Assembly (NCBI GenBank): GCA_963921425.1
Contig: OY992833.1
Coordinates: forward strand, 21,041,454-21,105,453
Direction of reading: 5' to 3'
Source: Dryas octopetala
Taxonomy: Eukaryota; Streptophyta; Magnoliopsida; Rosales; Rosaceae
DNA length: 64,000 nucleotides
Shown here: in pieces, positions 33,427-47,117 of the stretch
How the letters are laid out: each line of letters starts with the position of its first letter
How positions within the stretch are numbered: position 1 is the first letter of the stretch
Made by a program: the position numbers and the translations under genes
The notes under the pieces: generated by a model
What the model was told of the DNA's origin: nothing
What the model saw: the letters and a program-made list of their open reading frames with translations, nothing else
Databases searched by the model: none

Positions 33427-34040
33427 AGTCTTTCTCGGACTCCAGAGGCAACAAAATACTGAAATATTTCAATTCCCTCCTATATAATTTGTAGCTTGGT
33501 ATTAAGTTGTAATGATATGCACAGTAGAGTCATAGAGTTGCATAGGAGGGCTTAGCAGCCTTTGTCTGTGCTCCAACTATTTCCTAACTTTGTTATGCCT
33601 AAACATCATATGCAATTGCAATATATGTTAGAAATTGAATGACTTCAATATTATATATCACAAAGAGTCACGGGGTCATTAATCCCATTTTCTTTTCTTT
33701 TCCCCGAATCAACTGTGAATTAGTAGGAAGCAAACCAGACCCAAGGGACCAGCAAGGGAAAGGCAAACACATTTAAAAAGCTCTACTCCATATCATCAAG
33801 TCTATAAGTATGCACTGTAGTATTATTTGAAGTTCTATGCCAGAAGGTTATGGGCCTTATAGCTTAGTTTGACAGTAAGCAATATGTAATCAGGTCTTAC
33901 TTCTAATACCAATATAAAATTTGGTAAGCCATTAAGGCAACATAGTTATCAAGACGGAAAGCAACAGAGAAAAGATGGGACCAGAACTAATTCAAGGCCT
34001 ACTTAATAGGAAAAGCCTCGTCAAGGAAATGGTTATGAAC

Positions 34041-36337
34041 TCAGTAATTTGTTGACCAGTTGGCAGCACTCCCAACTCTTGGCATGCCACTAGCTTCCTT
34101 TTTTACCTCAGCATCAACCTTGAAAATTGCACCGCACACCTGACCTGAACTATCCACCCTTGGCACCGCCTTCAACTCATTGTGGGGATGCTCGTAACTC
34201 CTCAAGCCTCCAGAAGATGTGAAGAAACATCCTGAGAACCAGAAAGAATCGAATTAAGAGTTCAAGTTAAGACTATAAGAGCCAGAAAGAAAATCTATGC
34301 CATGTGGAAAAACGAAACAGAAGCAGAAAGCAAGAACTAGATCATCCCAGTGTGTGAGATGAGAAATCAGCAACATATTTACATGTGAAGCAATTATTTA
34401 CACAGCACTTTTGATTCCATAATACCGCAGAAAATTGAGTGCACCCACACAGCACTTTTGATTCCATAATACCGCAGAGAATTGAGTGCACCCACATCCC
34501 CACCTTTCTTATTTGAGACATATTCCATAGCTCATATACATTTGTAGCATTATATTTTTCCATTATTGAGATAGAAGGAACATTGTACAATGCAGAAAGA
34601 ACTCCCAGAAAATGCTAAACAATTTTTCCTATCATGCATTTAGTTATAGTTATACCTTTAGGAAATGGTGCAAAAGAATTCCCGCATCCCTTCTTCACAA
34701 TTTCGACATCATCAGCAAGAACAAGATGGCCTTCAGAATCAGTTCCCCAGAAGAATGGAACATTCCCATCAGCATCCTACAGAAGACAAGAAGTGGCTCA
34801 ACTACAAAATCTAATGATCAGTAGAAAGAAAGAACGAGAGAGATCACAAGACTTGAAAACAAATATGGAGGGACACGCGACAACTGAGGACACATTGTAG
34901 GCAGAACGGTTTACTTACAGCAGCTACAAAAGTGACTTTTGAAGCACTGTCATAGAGAACAAATGCAAACTTCCCTTGGATATCTCTCACAACCTGATCA
35001 GCAGGATAAGGGCCTCGATCTCTCAGAGTTCTGTAAGCTTCAATAACAATGATCACTTCATTTGCGGTCTTGTTCAGTCCATATTGTTGCTTAAGAAGAG
35101 CGACATTATCAATGTGGCCTTGGAACATGCAGAAAATGTCGTCCACAACCGCAAACAGCCTGACAATAGAAGATGAAAACCAAAAATTTGATTAGAGTAC
35201 CGATAGGAGGGAAAGTAAAATAAGCTTTAAATCCCAGCCTTCCCAGAAAATTGACACGAGAACAAAATTGGGAGTTAAATTTTCCTTTTCCTTTCAGAAA
35301 CTGCAATTCCAAATCTACTGATCATTCACATAGGTATTAAAAGGTGACAATCAATCAGTTTTGTTTACTGTGGCACGTGAAGACATAATCAACCTTATGA
35401 AACAACAATCGGTGCCAACCACAGCAAAATCATAGGATCGATCTCCTACATTCCAACACAATAAAAAATAAAAATGGCACTCAAATGCTATGTTAAAGAA
35501 TAATGGAATGATCTCATTCCAATAAATATATGCCAATTCTCTAAATCTGTTTCTTTGTCTCGTTTCTAAAAGTCTAAAACCATCAAAGCAAAACCATATG
35601 TTCTGTCTTTATATCAAAACCATATATAATCAAGAAAAACCCAAAAAGCCGCCATGGTAATACCACATCACCAAAATAAATACAGATCAAGTCCTATAAG
35701 CCCTTTTTTGGGTACTTAAAAACAAGCCGGAAATTTGTTAAAAAATTATAAATGAACTAGACATCTAGCAAAAAGGCCGTCAGTAAAGGCCAATCTCTAA
35801 AATTTCATAGATCTTACCCAAGAGAGCCAAAATACACATGATCAATTAGATTTTCTCTAACAACCTCATGAAAATACTATGCGAAAGATTTAATCCAAAT
35901 CAATGTTCTAAGATCGCCAAAGATTAGTATGAATCTGTACCGAAACTAAAACCGATGCCAACATGGAAATATCAAACAAACACAAACAAGAAAATACACC
36001 CACACAGTACAAACCAAACAACCCACGAATGGTAAAACTCAGATCAACCAAGAAATACAGAAATGATCAAAAACAAAGACATGGGTAATCTTTATTTTCT
36101 TGTTTTCTTTAAAGGGTATTTCCCATTTTTGTTGTACCTTGGAAGAAGAGGGTTTTGTTTGTCAAGGGAATAGACCATGAGACCCGAAGAGCCAAGATTG
36201 ACAGTAACTGAAGAAGGGTGCACAGAGGCGAAGTGTTGGGCCAGAAACCCATCTTTCAGAGCCGAGACTGATCCCGACTGAGGGCTCTGCAGGGCCTCGG
36301 GGCTCTTGGCCACCGATTTGTCGAACACTGCCAGCAT
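34041..36337 (-). CDS. TSJT1 / aluminium-induced-like protein (YGL and LRDR motifs)
   Basis: Member of the plant family of stem-specific TSJT1 and aluminium-induced proteins (DUF3700), which have a class II glutamine-amidotransferase-like fold. It lacks the catalytic N-terminal Cys (it starts MLAVF), so amidotransferase activity is not expected. Members are known to respond to dark, sugar starvation, auxin or metals; the biochemical role is unclear. Exons in transcript order: 36337-36138, 35159-34919, 34776-34656, 34231-34041; GT-AG, phases consistent, 250 residues, the usual length. The signature motifs are visible as QQYGLNK and YRTLRDRGPYP. FAVVDDIFCMFQGHI and PFFWGTDSEGHLVLADD are typical of the family. 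The gene converges on DMC1; their stop codons are 614 bp apart with no other gene between. Confidence 0.93.
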
Positions 36338-36983
36338 TTTGTGGATCGTTGATCAACGAGTCAAAGACACAGAGAATGGCTATGGAAAATTTTGATATAA
36401 TGTGTGTCTATGGAAAAATGGATTCTGAAGGGGAGGTGGTAATGCTTTACTGCTTATAGTTATATTATAAGCTTCGAGAATCGGCTCTTTTGTTTCCAAT
36501 ATTACCCTTACTTCTTGTACAAATTTACACCGGTCTATCTGTGCTTAGCTAGTAATTTTAGAACCAAATTGTTTGATTTTTGGCCGAACAAATTATTGAT
36601 TTAATGAAATTAGAAAATGGTTACCGGGAAGACACTTTCTATTTTGGGAAAAAATCGTTATATATATTTATCCATTGAGTAAATAAATTTTTGTAATAAT
36701 ATTTACAGAATAGATTAGATTTGAGCTGTATGCATTTAATTTGAAATTTAGAAAAGAAGATTGTGTATTATGTACGGATTGGTAATATATATATATATAA
36801 AATTACACTTTAGTCTTTTTAACATTTTTAATTTAGAAAAAAATTAAAATTTTTTTTTCTAAATAAAATTTTTGTTTTTTCTAAATAAAGTCTTTTGACA
36901 ATTATCTTGTCAAAAAAATATGTCATTATTTTTTTTTTTTTTTGAGGATATAGGATACGAGTTAATTTAACCTCGTACCTTCT

Positions 36984-37081
36984 TAGGATATATAATGAGA
37001 TTTGTGAAGGCTGCATGTTAGGTTTTAACTTTGAGATTTTGAGCTCACCCAAAATCTTAGAATTAAAACCTAATATAAAAT
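36984..37081. repeat. Dispersed repeat, member 2
   Basis: Matches 27283-27367: GGCTGCATGTTAGGTTTTAAC, then an inverted AAAACCTAA about 30 bases on. The surrounding TTTAGTCTTTTTAA and AAATAAAGTCTTTT motifs (36810-36895) also resemble the array around Helitron copy 1, so a longer shared element may be present at both sites. Confidence 0.55.
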
Positions 37082-37888
37082 AGTACTTGACAAAAAAATA
37101 AAAATGCATTGCCGAACACTTGAAAATGGTCACTAATTGCTCGGCCTCTGGTATGTGTGAAAAAAAAAATTAATAGACCAATATTATGTAACATGAAATA
37201 GTTACAATATTATTGGACTTTAGTTAGAATTTTAAAAGTCATAAGGCTTTAGTCAATAAATTGTAAAATTAAAGAACATAAATAGAAGTCTCCCATATAT
37301 ATAGAAGGGCTAGATACATATATCTACTAAATTAATTAAAATCCTATATTATATGACTAGTGGAACATGGAAATTGTGCTCCAAACATTTCATTTTTTTA
37401 CTTGTTAGGCATTTCATTTTATTTAATTGGTTACATTTGTTCAATAGTTTGTATAAAAAACCTATGGTAAATGACTTCTTCCTATCTAGAAAGAATAAAT
37501 AAGAGCGAGTAATTTCAAGATTGAGTTTGAGCATAAGGTGAGAGAATGGTAATTCTTGTGCATTTTACAAGATGCTATAAATTTTGGATTGGCAGCATTA
37601 TTTTTTGTCTATATCTTTACAAAATGCTGCACAATTCATATATTTAATGACCCAATAGGCCAATAGTGAAGGACCACATCGTTACAAAAATGGAAGGGGT
37701 TATTTTAGTAAGTTTATAGTATCTTATTTAATTACTAGATATTTTTTTTTATGAGGTTTAGAGGTTATCCACTTCATGCTGACGTGGCATGTGGTGGTGG
37801 CGGGGGAAAGAATCAAAAGTTGGAATGCGTTTGGCGGAGGCACTGGCACACGGGAAAAAAGGCCCCAATTCCTAATGGTCAATCACTT

Positions 37889-37935
37889 GACTTCCATTAG
37901 TTTTTTTTTTTTAGGCCAAGGGACTTCCATTAGTT
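37889..37935 (-). mobile_element. Minimal (19-bp) retroposition footprint
   Basis: GACTTCCATTAGTT occurs at 37889-37902 and 37922-37935. Only 19 bases lie between: a T tract and AGGCCAAGG. Perfect 14-bp duplications around a T tract point to an extremely 5'-truncated retroposon on the minus strand. Confidence 0.55.
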
Positions 37936-38683
37936 AACGCGTTTGGATATCCATGATTCATTGATTTCTAAGAAAAAAAAAAAAAAAAATCCTTTTTTTG
38001 TAGTTTAAAAATCTAACATATTTTTTTACCAAAAAATAATTAACAATTAAAAAAGATTAAAAAATATATATATATTTTAAGACTTTGTAATAGTTAAGAT
38101 CAAAAGTTATTCTGTAAACTATAACATATTCACTTATTATAATTACTTTATGTATCTATATATATCTATCTATCTATATATATAAAGCAAACAGGGCTAT
38201 TAGGTGAAATTTTCAAAATACCAAAAAATGCCCATGCTTATATTCAAATGTCAATTTTAACAAATGTTATCAATAGAGGGTACAATGGTAAAACAAATCA
38301 ACTAATTAAAAAATTGAAAAACCAAAAAGAAAAGTAAAAAGAGAACATGCTCCTAAAAAAGGGGAACCATAAATGAACTACATATATTTCTTCTCCCCAA
38401 GTTAACGTATTGCACTCCCACTCCACTTTCCTGAATTTATTCTCTCCACCAAGACTTCACCTTCATCCATTTTTGAGTGAAGCTCAAAAGTAAAGGATTC
38501 AAGGTTCTTTCCACCTTCGATTAGGGAAAATTGGATTTTCCCTGTAAGTTTCTTTTTGTCTCCAACTTCCTTTTTATATTATTTCAATTTATTAATTCTA
38601 TGATTCTCTTATTTAATTAAATACAGACTAATTAGAATGCTGGACGTATTCCCAAGCTTTTTTTTTGTTACAATTTAGGGTTC

Positions 38684-38833
38684 TGAAGTCTGGCTTTTTT
38701 TTTTTGTCGAAACTGATTAAGCCCAGACGCAAAGGCAGATGAGGGAAGAAACCCAGTCCAAAGCCAAATGCAAACAAATACAGGAGAAAAAGAACAATAA
38801 AACAGAAGAAGTAGATTTTATGAAGTCTGGCTT
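38684..38833 (-). mobile_element. Short retroposon nested in Helitron copy 2
   Basis: Counterpart of 18798-18947: the same 124-bp insert (38697-38820) with the same TGAAGTCTGGCTT duplications on both sides. It was inherited with the Helitron rather than inserted independently. Confidence 0.8.
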
Positions 38834-41515
38834 ACTATTAGGTAATCATTCATCTCATGATGTGTTTCAACATATTTAAGTTATGTAATGTGTTTGGTAA
38901 TGTTTTTCCTATTTGATATATGTTTCATTTTAATTTGTTTATTCCTCATCACTCTTTTTATTTTTTTCATTTTAATTCAATATTTGAGATCATAGACAAG
39001 AGTCGATTGCCAGAGTAGAGTAACATATGCCTCTAAATTGGTAATTTACTATCATTTTTGTCTTTTTCCTTTTTAATTTTACATTATTGTCTTTGAGACT
39101 AAAGTTTCAGTTTTGAATTTATTTTACTGATTTTTCATGTGTGTCCTGGGGTTCTAGGCTATGGATCATTTAATTCCGTCTCTTTCTTTTAGTACTTCAA
39201 TTCTTGGTTGCAGACCTTCCTTTTTTTTTTTTTTTTTTTTTAATTTTTACAGGAGTTTTTTATATGGTTGTGATTGGTTGATGAGAAAGTGAGGAAAAGG
39301 GAAACAAATCAAAATGAGAATTGCCGTTTATAAGAATTTCATTGTATAGGGTGTGTTGAATAGTTCTAATTTTTTGCTTTGCTTTGTTTTCTTTTTGAAT
39401 TTTCTGGGATCTGTTTTCTTTTTTTCTTTTTTTGGGCGAACCCACTATTTTGTTTGGTTGGTGAGGAAAGTGCACGCAAAATCAATTATGACATGTATCA
39501 CTTTAAAATTTTTAATTACCATTTTAAGTTGTTGTTGTGACATGTATCACTTTTCAATTTTTAATTACCATTTAAAGTTGTTCCTGTTTATGCATATGGG
39601 CATATGCACATATGGGTTTATGTTGATCTGGTGTATTTATGTTAACCTTTTGTATACATCTATTATGGTTAAGTTCCATTTGTATATTTGGTGGAACTTT
39701 TGAGAAGTGTGGGTTTGAGCAAATTAAGTAAATAGCACCATCTATTTGGTTGACGAAAAAGTATGTGTGGGGCGGAAAAAGTATTGATGGGGTTTCACTT
39801 CAATTTAAGCTTATGGATAAACCAAATATATGACCACAAGATTGAATGGTGAAATATAATGTCTATGGACTGCCCTACACTGTTCAGTGAACATGTTACT
39901 AAAGTTGATGGGTCATGAGTTTAGTAACCTACCATTTTCCTTTTTAATTTTTGGTTTATTGGGTGTTGGTTCATGCATTGAGAAATTACTAATATTTGAG
40001 TGGTTAGTTGATGTTATTGTATTTAAAAGTGTTTTTGTGTGTAGATGTGATGATTTGTTTTCATGTTTCAGAACCGGTTAGAATTTGCTTAAGGTGGTTC
40101 TGGGGTTGTAACGTTGTCAAAGACTACTTGGTCCCTTCATTACTCTGTATTAATACAGTTTACTTTTTATTGTTTCTCACTTCAATATTAGAAAGTTGGC
40201 AACAAAAAGAAAAATGAAGTTTGTTTGGTACTTTTCTTCTGTTTACTTCATATTAAGTCTACTATTGATCGGTGGAAATTGTAAAGGTTTTTGTTTTAGA
40301 AATTGGGTCAAATTTGTTATTGTTCTCTAGGAATCACATAATATATATTGGATTGTTTGATGGCATAAAGGGCATCCATTTCAGATACATCAGTTCTGAT
40401 GGCCTACACAATTCTGATGGCCTAATGCTAATATAGTGAATATATCTTTCTATTTGGTGTACGGATTGGCACTGCCGTTCTAGGTTGAGTCCACTAATTG
40501 TGTGTGCATGTATTTGTTTGGATTATTAATGCATTCCTCTGAATTTTGTGTACAATTTTCATATGAATTTTGTGAGGAGAACAATAACATTGTTTGCTTT
40601 GTTTATTAAACTTTTTTTTTATTTCTTGGTTTATTAATTCTTATATTAACAAGGATTTGATTTTTGCAGATGTTTCATGTGGATCATAGAGTTGGTGGAA
40701 GTTTAAGAGTGGAGACATTTTTTGATTAATTTGCCTTTTTCCCGGGCTACTATTCTTAAGAACATAAATTATGCACAATTGAGATTGGAAGTAGCAAGAA
40801 GAGCTCTCTTTGTATGATTCAAATTATTATCGAATGAAATTTGTGCAGAAATAATGGTTATAAGATCATAAGCATGCAGAGGAAGCCTTGCAAGTTTCGA
40901 TGAGATTGGTTTGGAATATTTTTTTCTCCAGCTCTCTATCCATTTATGCATGTGGTGATCATCAAATTGAGGTGCATTTTACTATTAGAGATCTCTATGC
41001 TCTTATAGTCTTATACAGCGATTTGACTATGTAGAATTTATTTTATTTTTTGTAATTGATTACTTATGAGAAGGTATTGATGTAATTGGTATTCTCTGTG
41101 TTAGTAGAAATCAATTGTCCTCCATTCAAGCCTAATATGCAAATCCATATCAACACATATTTATAATGTGCATAGCTGACTAATCATTTTTTTTTTCTTT
41201 TTTCTTTTGCTTATGCATTCACCCATGCATCTTTTTTTTGGCTGTCACATTTATTCTAGATTTTTGAGTTACATATAGAAACCTCTAAATATGTCTAAAT
41301 GATTCTTATAATGATGGTGTGATTTTACCTTCTCTGAGTGCAGCCCATCACAAATATTTGGGATTGTAGTCAATCAACATGGTTGTCGTTAAGCTAATTT
41401 TAAAGTGCACCATGATATAAAAAAACTTCACTGATAATTTTCCTTCAAAATAAAATGAACCCCACCCTAATTTTTTCACACGTCTTTATTTTATCCTTAT
41501 TTTTTTTTTTATAGG

Positions 41516-44500
41516 ATGAGTTCAACAGAATAGAGACAATCATTGAGTTCTTCACAATATCGCAAATTATTTGGCTCGACGGCGCGAGGCATCTCGAGAA
41601 AAGCGACCAATGGTTGATAATGTTTGTGATGATCGAATTGAGGCGGACACCAGTAATAGAGATCAGTCATCCCCTGATATTTTTTATACGCTTAACTAAT
41701 ATTTATACATTTTTAGGGTTCTTATTTAAAATAAGTTCATATATTGTTTACACTATTAAGTAGCATTTTTATTATTATTCTTCTTTAATTATAATTTTTT
41801 AAGCATGAAAAGTGAAATTAAAATTATATAATACTCAAGTGTTATCATCAATTGGATAGAACGAGTTGGCGATGAAGGCCCAAGTTCAAGAGTTATGTCA
41901 AATCATGAGGATGAAGGTCAATATGCTTCTACAATGCGTGTGAACCATATAACGCAGATGCCAAGTTCAAATACGGAAACCAATTTATTTGAACAGGTGG
42001 AGGATGAAGGCCCAAACACAAGAGTTTTATCCAATTCTGGCAACAACATTGAGCAACCTCTTAGAAAACGTTTGACTCATATAAGACGAATGGCACGTTC
42101 CGGTACGTTGCGAATGGCCGACGAGGATAATCTAAATTCTGCTCCTAATGGTGGGTTATTTTTTACATTGTTTTTAGTTTGAATTACAATTCTTTCACTC
42201 AAAATTAAAAGTGAATTATTTAAAAGCAGAAGTGCCTAATGAAACAACGAATCGTAATGCGGGGCCAGACAGCAATAGCGTACCTCGAGTTCAACGTAGG
42301 CCAAGAGAAATGAGAAATCATAATTGTGCTAGAGATTATTGTGAGAGCATGGGAGTCCCAGGATGCCAATTACCTATACCAACCATATGTTCAAAGTGCG
42401 CAGCGCAATTATTTCATAATGAGACCTCCAATATATGTTGTTGCAACGGAAAAGTTGTCTTGCCATGGATACCATCTCCGCCAGAAATGGTAACACTTTT
42501 CATAGACCAAACATCGGAGGGTAGACACTTTAGGCAAAATATTCGAGCCTACAATCATGTATTTACCTTCACTTCAATGGGTGTCCATGTTGATGACAGA
42601 ATTAATATTGGAGGACGTGGAATGTATACATTTCGAGCACAAGGATCTATATATCATAAAATTGGTAGTCTTCTACCAAGAGAAGGTAATAGACCGCGAT
42701 TTCTACAAACTTATATATATGATACCGAGCATGCAATTGAAAATCGGTTGGCTGAGAGTGATATTCTAGATAGAAGTGTGGTTGAAAAGATACAACGGAT
42801 TCTTAATGAACATAATCCATTCGCTCAGACATTACAACACTTAGGGCGACACCCACAGTTGCCAAATTGCAAACTCATCTTAAAAGAGCAACCAGCAAAC
42901 CGGCCTCAATATAGTTTACCATCTGCATCTCAGGTCGCTGCAATTATAATAAGTGGAGATGAAGCCACCAATCAAAATGGAAGAAATTTCATCGTTCAGA
43001 CAGCTCAAGGGCAACTTATAAATGTCCAAGACACGGCTGGATTCTATGATCCTTTACAGTATCCGTTGTTATTGTCGTATGGATCATATGGATGGGATAT
43101 TAATAGTCGTGACGATCGTGGAAGAGAATTATCGCCTTGCGACTATTATGCGTATATTTTACAGGTGCGTAAAGAAATAAAAACCATCTAATTAATTTCA
43201 GGGAATTTTGAAATGTAAACCCAACTTTGATTTTGCAGATACGCGAGGATGATCCATCAGTTCTACTTCGAGGGGGGCGTCTTTTACAACAGTACGTTGT
43301 GGATAATTACGTGAAAATTGAATCACACAGACTTAGATGGGTACGTTCCCATCAAACAACACTTCGAGCTGAACTTTACCAAGGCCTTCATGACTCTCTA
43401 AATGCAGGTGAAAATAATGCGGGTATGGATCTCTCTCCACAATCATAACTAAATATTATCTACCATGTAAGAAGTGTGCAAAGTAATTACCAAACAAAAA
43501 TTTTAATGCCCTAAGTAACATCGGTCGCAGAACCATTTTGCCATCATCATTTGTTGGAAGCCCACGTGACATGTATCAGCGGTACCAAGATGCAATGACT
43601 TTGGTTTAAAAATATGGGAAGCCTGATCTTTTCATCACAATGACATGCAACCCAAGCTGGGAAGAAATTAAAAGTGAATTACACCCTGGCCAAACGCCTC
43701 AAGATCGTCCTGACTTACTCACCAGAATTTTTCGAGCAAAATTTACGGACTTAAAGCAAGACATTGTGGATAAAGGGGTATTGGGCAAAGTTGTTGCAAA
43801 TGCTTATGTCATTGAATTTCAAAAGCGGGGCCTTCCTCATGTGCACATGCTTATTGTGTTAGATGAAAATGATAAGGTTCACAACCCAGATGATTATGAC
43901 CGCATTGTTAGAGCTGAAATACCGGACGAAGATGGAGAGCCGCAACTTTACAATGCAGTGTTAAAACATATGATACATGGTCCATGTGGAGTACAAAACC
44001 AACATTCTCCATGCATGAAAAATGGCAGATGTAAAAGAAGTTACCCTAAATCCTTTGCACCGATCACTATTCTAGGGAGTGATTCTTATCCAATTTATCG
44101 AAGGCGAGGAGATCGCATGTCCGTCCCTCTAGATCGACGTGGAACTGTAATGGTTGATAACAGTTGGGTTATTCCATACAATCCGTGGTTGCTTTTAAAG
44201 TATGATTGTCACATCAATGTAGAAATATGTTGCAGTATAAAAAGTATCAAGTACTTATATAAGTATGTTTACAAAGGACCAGACAGAGTCGCCCTTGAAG
44301 TACAGCCAGATCCTATTAGAGACGAAATAAGGCAATTTGTCGATGCAAGACGGGTTTGTGCACCGGAAGCACTATGGCATATTTTCAAATTTACCAAGAA
44401 TAAGATATGCCCATCAGTGTGGCGATTACAAATACATCTTCCGAATATGCAACAAGTCTAATATCAGGCTAATGACACTATAACAAATATTTTGTCAAAT

Positions 44501-46691
44501 GATGGATTATCAATGACAATGCTTACTGAATATTTCACTCTGAATCGTACGGATGTGGAAGCGAGAAGATATTTGTATCGAGAGATGCCCGAACACTATA
44601 GATGGATCAGTAAGGAGAAAATATGGACTAAACGAGTAGGCCTTCAAAGGGTTATTGGGAGGATATACACAGTCTCACCTTCTGAAGGTGAAAAGTTTTA
44701 TCTTCGTATCCTCCTTAATCATGTGAAAGGACCAAGATCATTCGAGGATTTACGAACTGTTGATGATGTAATGTGTCCCACGTTTAAGCAAGCAGCCGAA
44801 AGACGGGGTTAGCCAATAAAATCTTATTTCTTGATTTTCAAATGATTTGAATTAGAATTTTTTTTTAAAATTTTGTACTTTCTTAATGTTGTTGTGGTTT
44901 TTGTGTGTAGGTTTATTAGAAGAAGATGGCAGTATTCAACAATGTTTGCATGAGGCCTCTACTATGAGGATGCCATCAGCTTTACGAAGATTATTCGTCA
45001 CAATTTTGGTGTATTGTGAACCAACTGGCGTACGGAGATTATGAGACGAATTTTATCCATTCTTGATTGAAGATTATCCTTCTTCAAGAGACGTAAATGA
45101 TGTGTTCATCGTCAACAGACTCTTGCGTGATTTAAACGGACTATTGGAGCAGTTTAACAAAAACATTTCAAAATACGATCTTCCCCAAATGACAAGTGAT
45201 GTCGAAACAAGCTCAATGGAGCCGAGATGTATTCAAGATGAAATGTTGATAAGCATTCCACAAGAGGACCTCGATGCAATTGAGCGTCTAAATGACGACC
45301 AAAAGTTTGCATTCAACACAATAATGGACGTAGTTGACCGTCATGAAAATTCAATATTCTTTGTGGATGGTCCAGGTGGAATTGGAAAAACTTACTTATA
45401 TCGTGCATTGTTGGCAAACTTAAGGAGATTAGGTCTTATAGCATTGGCAACAGCAACATCTGGAATAGCGGCTACGATATTACCGGGTAGGAGGACAGCC
45501 CATTCTAGATTCAAGATTCCACTAAACCCTGATGCATCATCAACGTGCTCTATTAGTAAACAATCTGATCTTGCAAAATTGATACAAAGGACAACAACAA
45601 TCATTTGGGATGAAGCCACAATGACACATCGTCATGCCTTTGAAGCATTGGATCGAACTTTCAGAGATATATTAGATGTCGATTTACCGTTTGGGGGGAA
45701 GATAATGATCTTTGGTGGAGATTTTCGACAAGTTCTTCCCGTAGTTCCGAAAGGGACCAAAGCTGAACTAATTCAAGCCAGTGTGGTGAAAGCATCATTT
45801 TGGTCGCAAATAAAGATTCTGAAACTCAAAGAAAATATGAGATCTAGAAATGATGAACACTTTTCTGAATTTTTACTTCGTGTTGGCAATGGGGAAGAAC
45901 ATGTGGTCAAAGATGACATGATTAAAATACCAGAAAATATGGTTGTATCGTGGGAAAGCGAGCAATCCATTAATCAACTGATTGCTGAGGTTTTCCCTAA
46001 TTTGGAAGATCATGTATATGATGCGAGGTACATGGTGGAAAGAGCCTTAATAACCCCTACAAATGAAGTTGTTGACATGTTAAATGAAAAGATAATTGGT
46101 ATCTTTCCAGGTATAGAAGAGACTTTGTATTCATTTGACAAGGTCGAGGACGACACAAGAAGTTTGTATCAACCAGAATTTTTAAATGCAATAACGGTTG
46201 GTGGTTTGCCGCCATACAAATTGACGTTAAAGAGAGGTGCTCCAATCATGTTGCTAAGGAATATTGATCCGAAATTGGGATTGTGTAATGGTACCAGATT
46301 ATTGTGCCGTGGTTCTTACCAAAACCTCATTGACGCTGAAATTCTAACTGGGCAATTTGCGGGAACTAGAGTTTTTCTACCAAGAATTCCTCTAAAGAAT
46401 GCAGAGACTGCTGGACTCCCATTCGAATTGACAAGGAAGCAGTTTCCAGTTAAATTGAGTTTCTCCTTGACTATAAACAAATCTCAAGGTCAGACAATAC
46501 CACACGTAGGTATTTATCTTCCAGATCATGTTTTCAGTCATGGGCAGTTATATGTGGCTTTATCGAGAGGGGTTTCAAGGTCAACAACTAAGGTTCAAGT
46601 AAAAAAAAAAGGCTCAATAGTCGGTGAAAGTGGCATTTTTACCAGAAATGTGGTGTACAAAGAAGTTTTGCTCCAACACGATATCGTATGA
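41516..46691 (+). pseudogene. Helitron RepHel, copy 2, nonsense-mutated
   Basis: Counterpart of the copy 1 RepHel, offset by 19,887 bases, with the same HUH, Tyr-motif and PIF1 helicase blocks and the same introns. It has the same three nonsense codons at 43607-43609, 44459-44461 and 45042-45044. If translation begins at the ATG at 41516, the change at 41532 adds a private one: TGG in copy 1 is TAG here, at codon 6. A single intact RepHel protein is therefore not expected from this copy either. Confidence 0.9.
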
Positions 46692-47095
46692 CGTGTCTCT
46701 CATAAGCAACCTAATTATATGGATTAGGGTGGTTTTCCCTACAACTTTATTGCTCATTTGCACATATATTTTGAGAACTATTTCAATAAATTTAGTAATT
46801 GCATTCTCAGTTAATCCATGCCTCAAAAAGTGATAACATTTACTACAAAGTGCGACGACAATTTGGTCAGAAGGGAAAATCCGGCCTCTCACATGTATTA
46901 CTTGAGATGAACCCGATACTTAGACACATAACAACAACTATTGTAACAAATCAACGGTGTATGCTTAAAAAATTTGATGCCAATCTAAAAAAAAATGAAA
47001 CATTCTTACACTAGAAACAAAAAAACTTCAAAGGTGCACATTAATAAATAGAATGTGCCCAAAAATTAACGTATGCGCAATAGAAAGAGCCGCTT

Positions 47096-47117
47096 CGCAC
47101 TCGCGAGAGCGAGTGCG
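47096..47117 (+). terminator. Helitron 3' hairpin, copy 2
   Basis: Same CGCACTCGC-GAGA-GCGAGTGCG hairpin as in copy 1, followed by GAGAGG and the terminal CTAG at 47124-47127. Confidence 0.93.

Larger units (their letters stand above)
36338..38172. other. Intergenic between TSJT1-like gene and Helitron copy 2
   Basis: No gene. It contains the upstream region of the TSJT1-like gene, AT-rich sequence, the second member of a dispersed repeat (36984-37081), a tiny retroposition footprint (37889-37935), and a TCTA/TATA microsatellite (about 38154-38172) directly abutting the Helitron 5' end. Confidence 0.5.
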
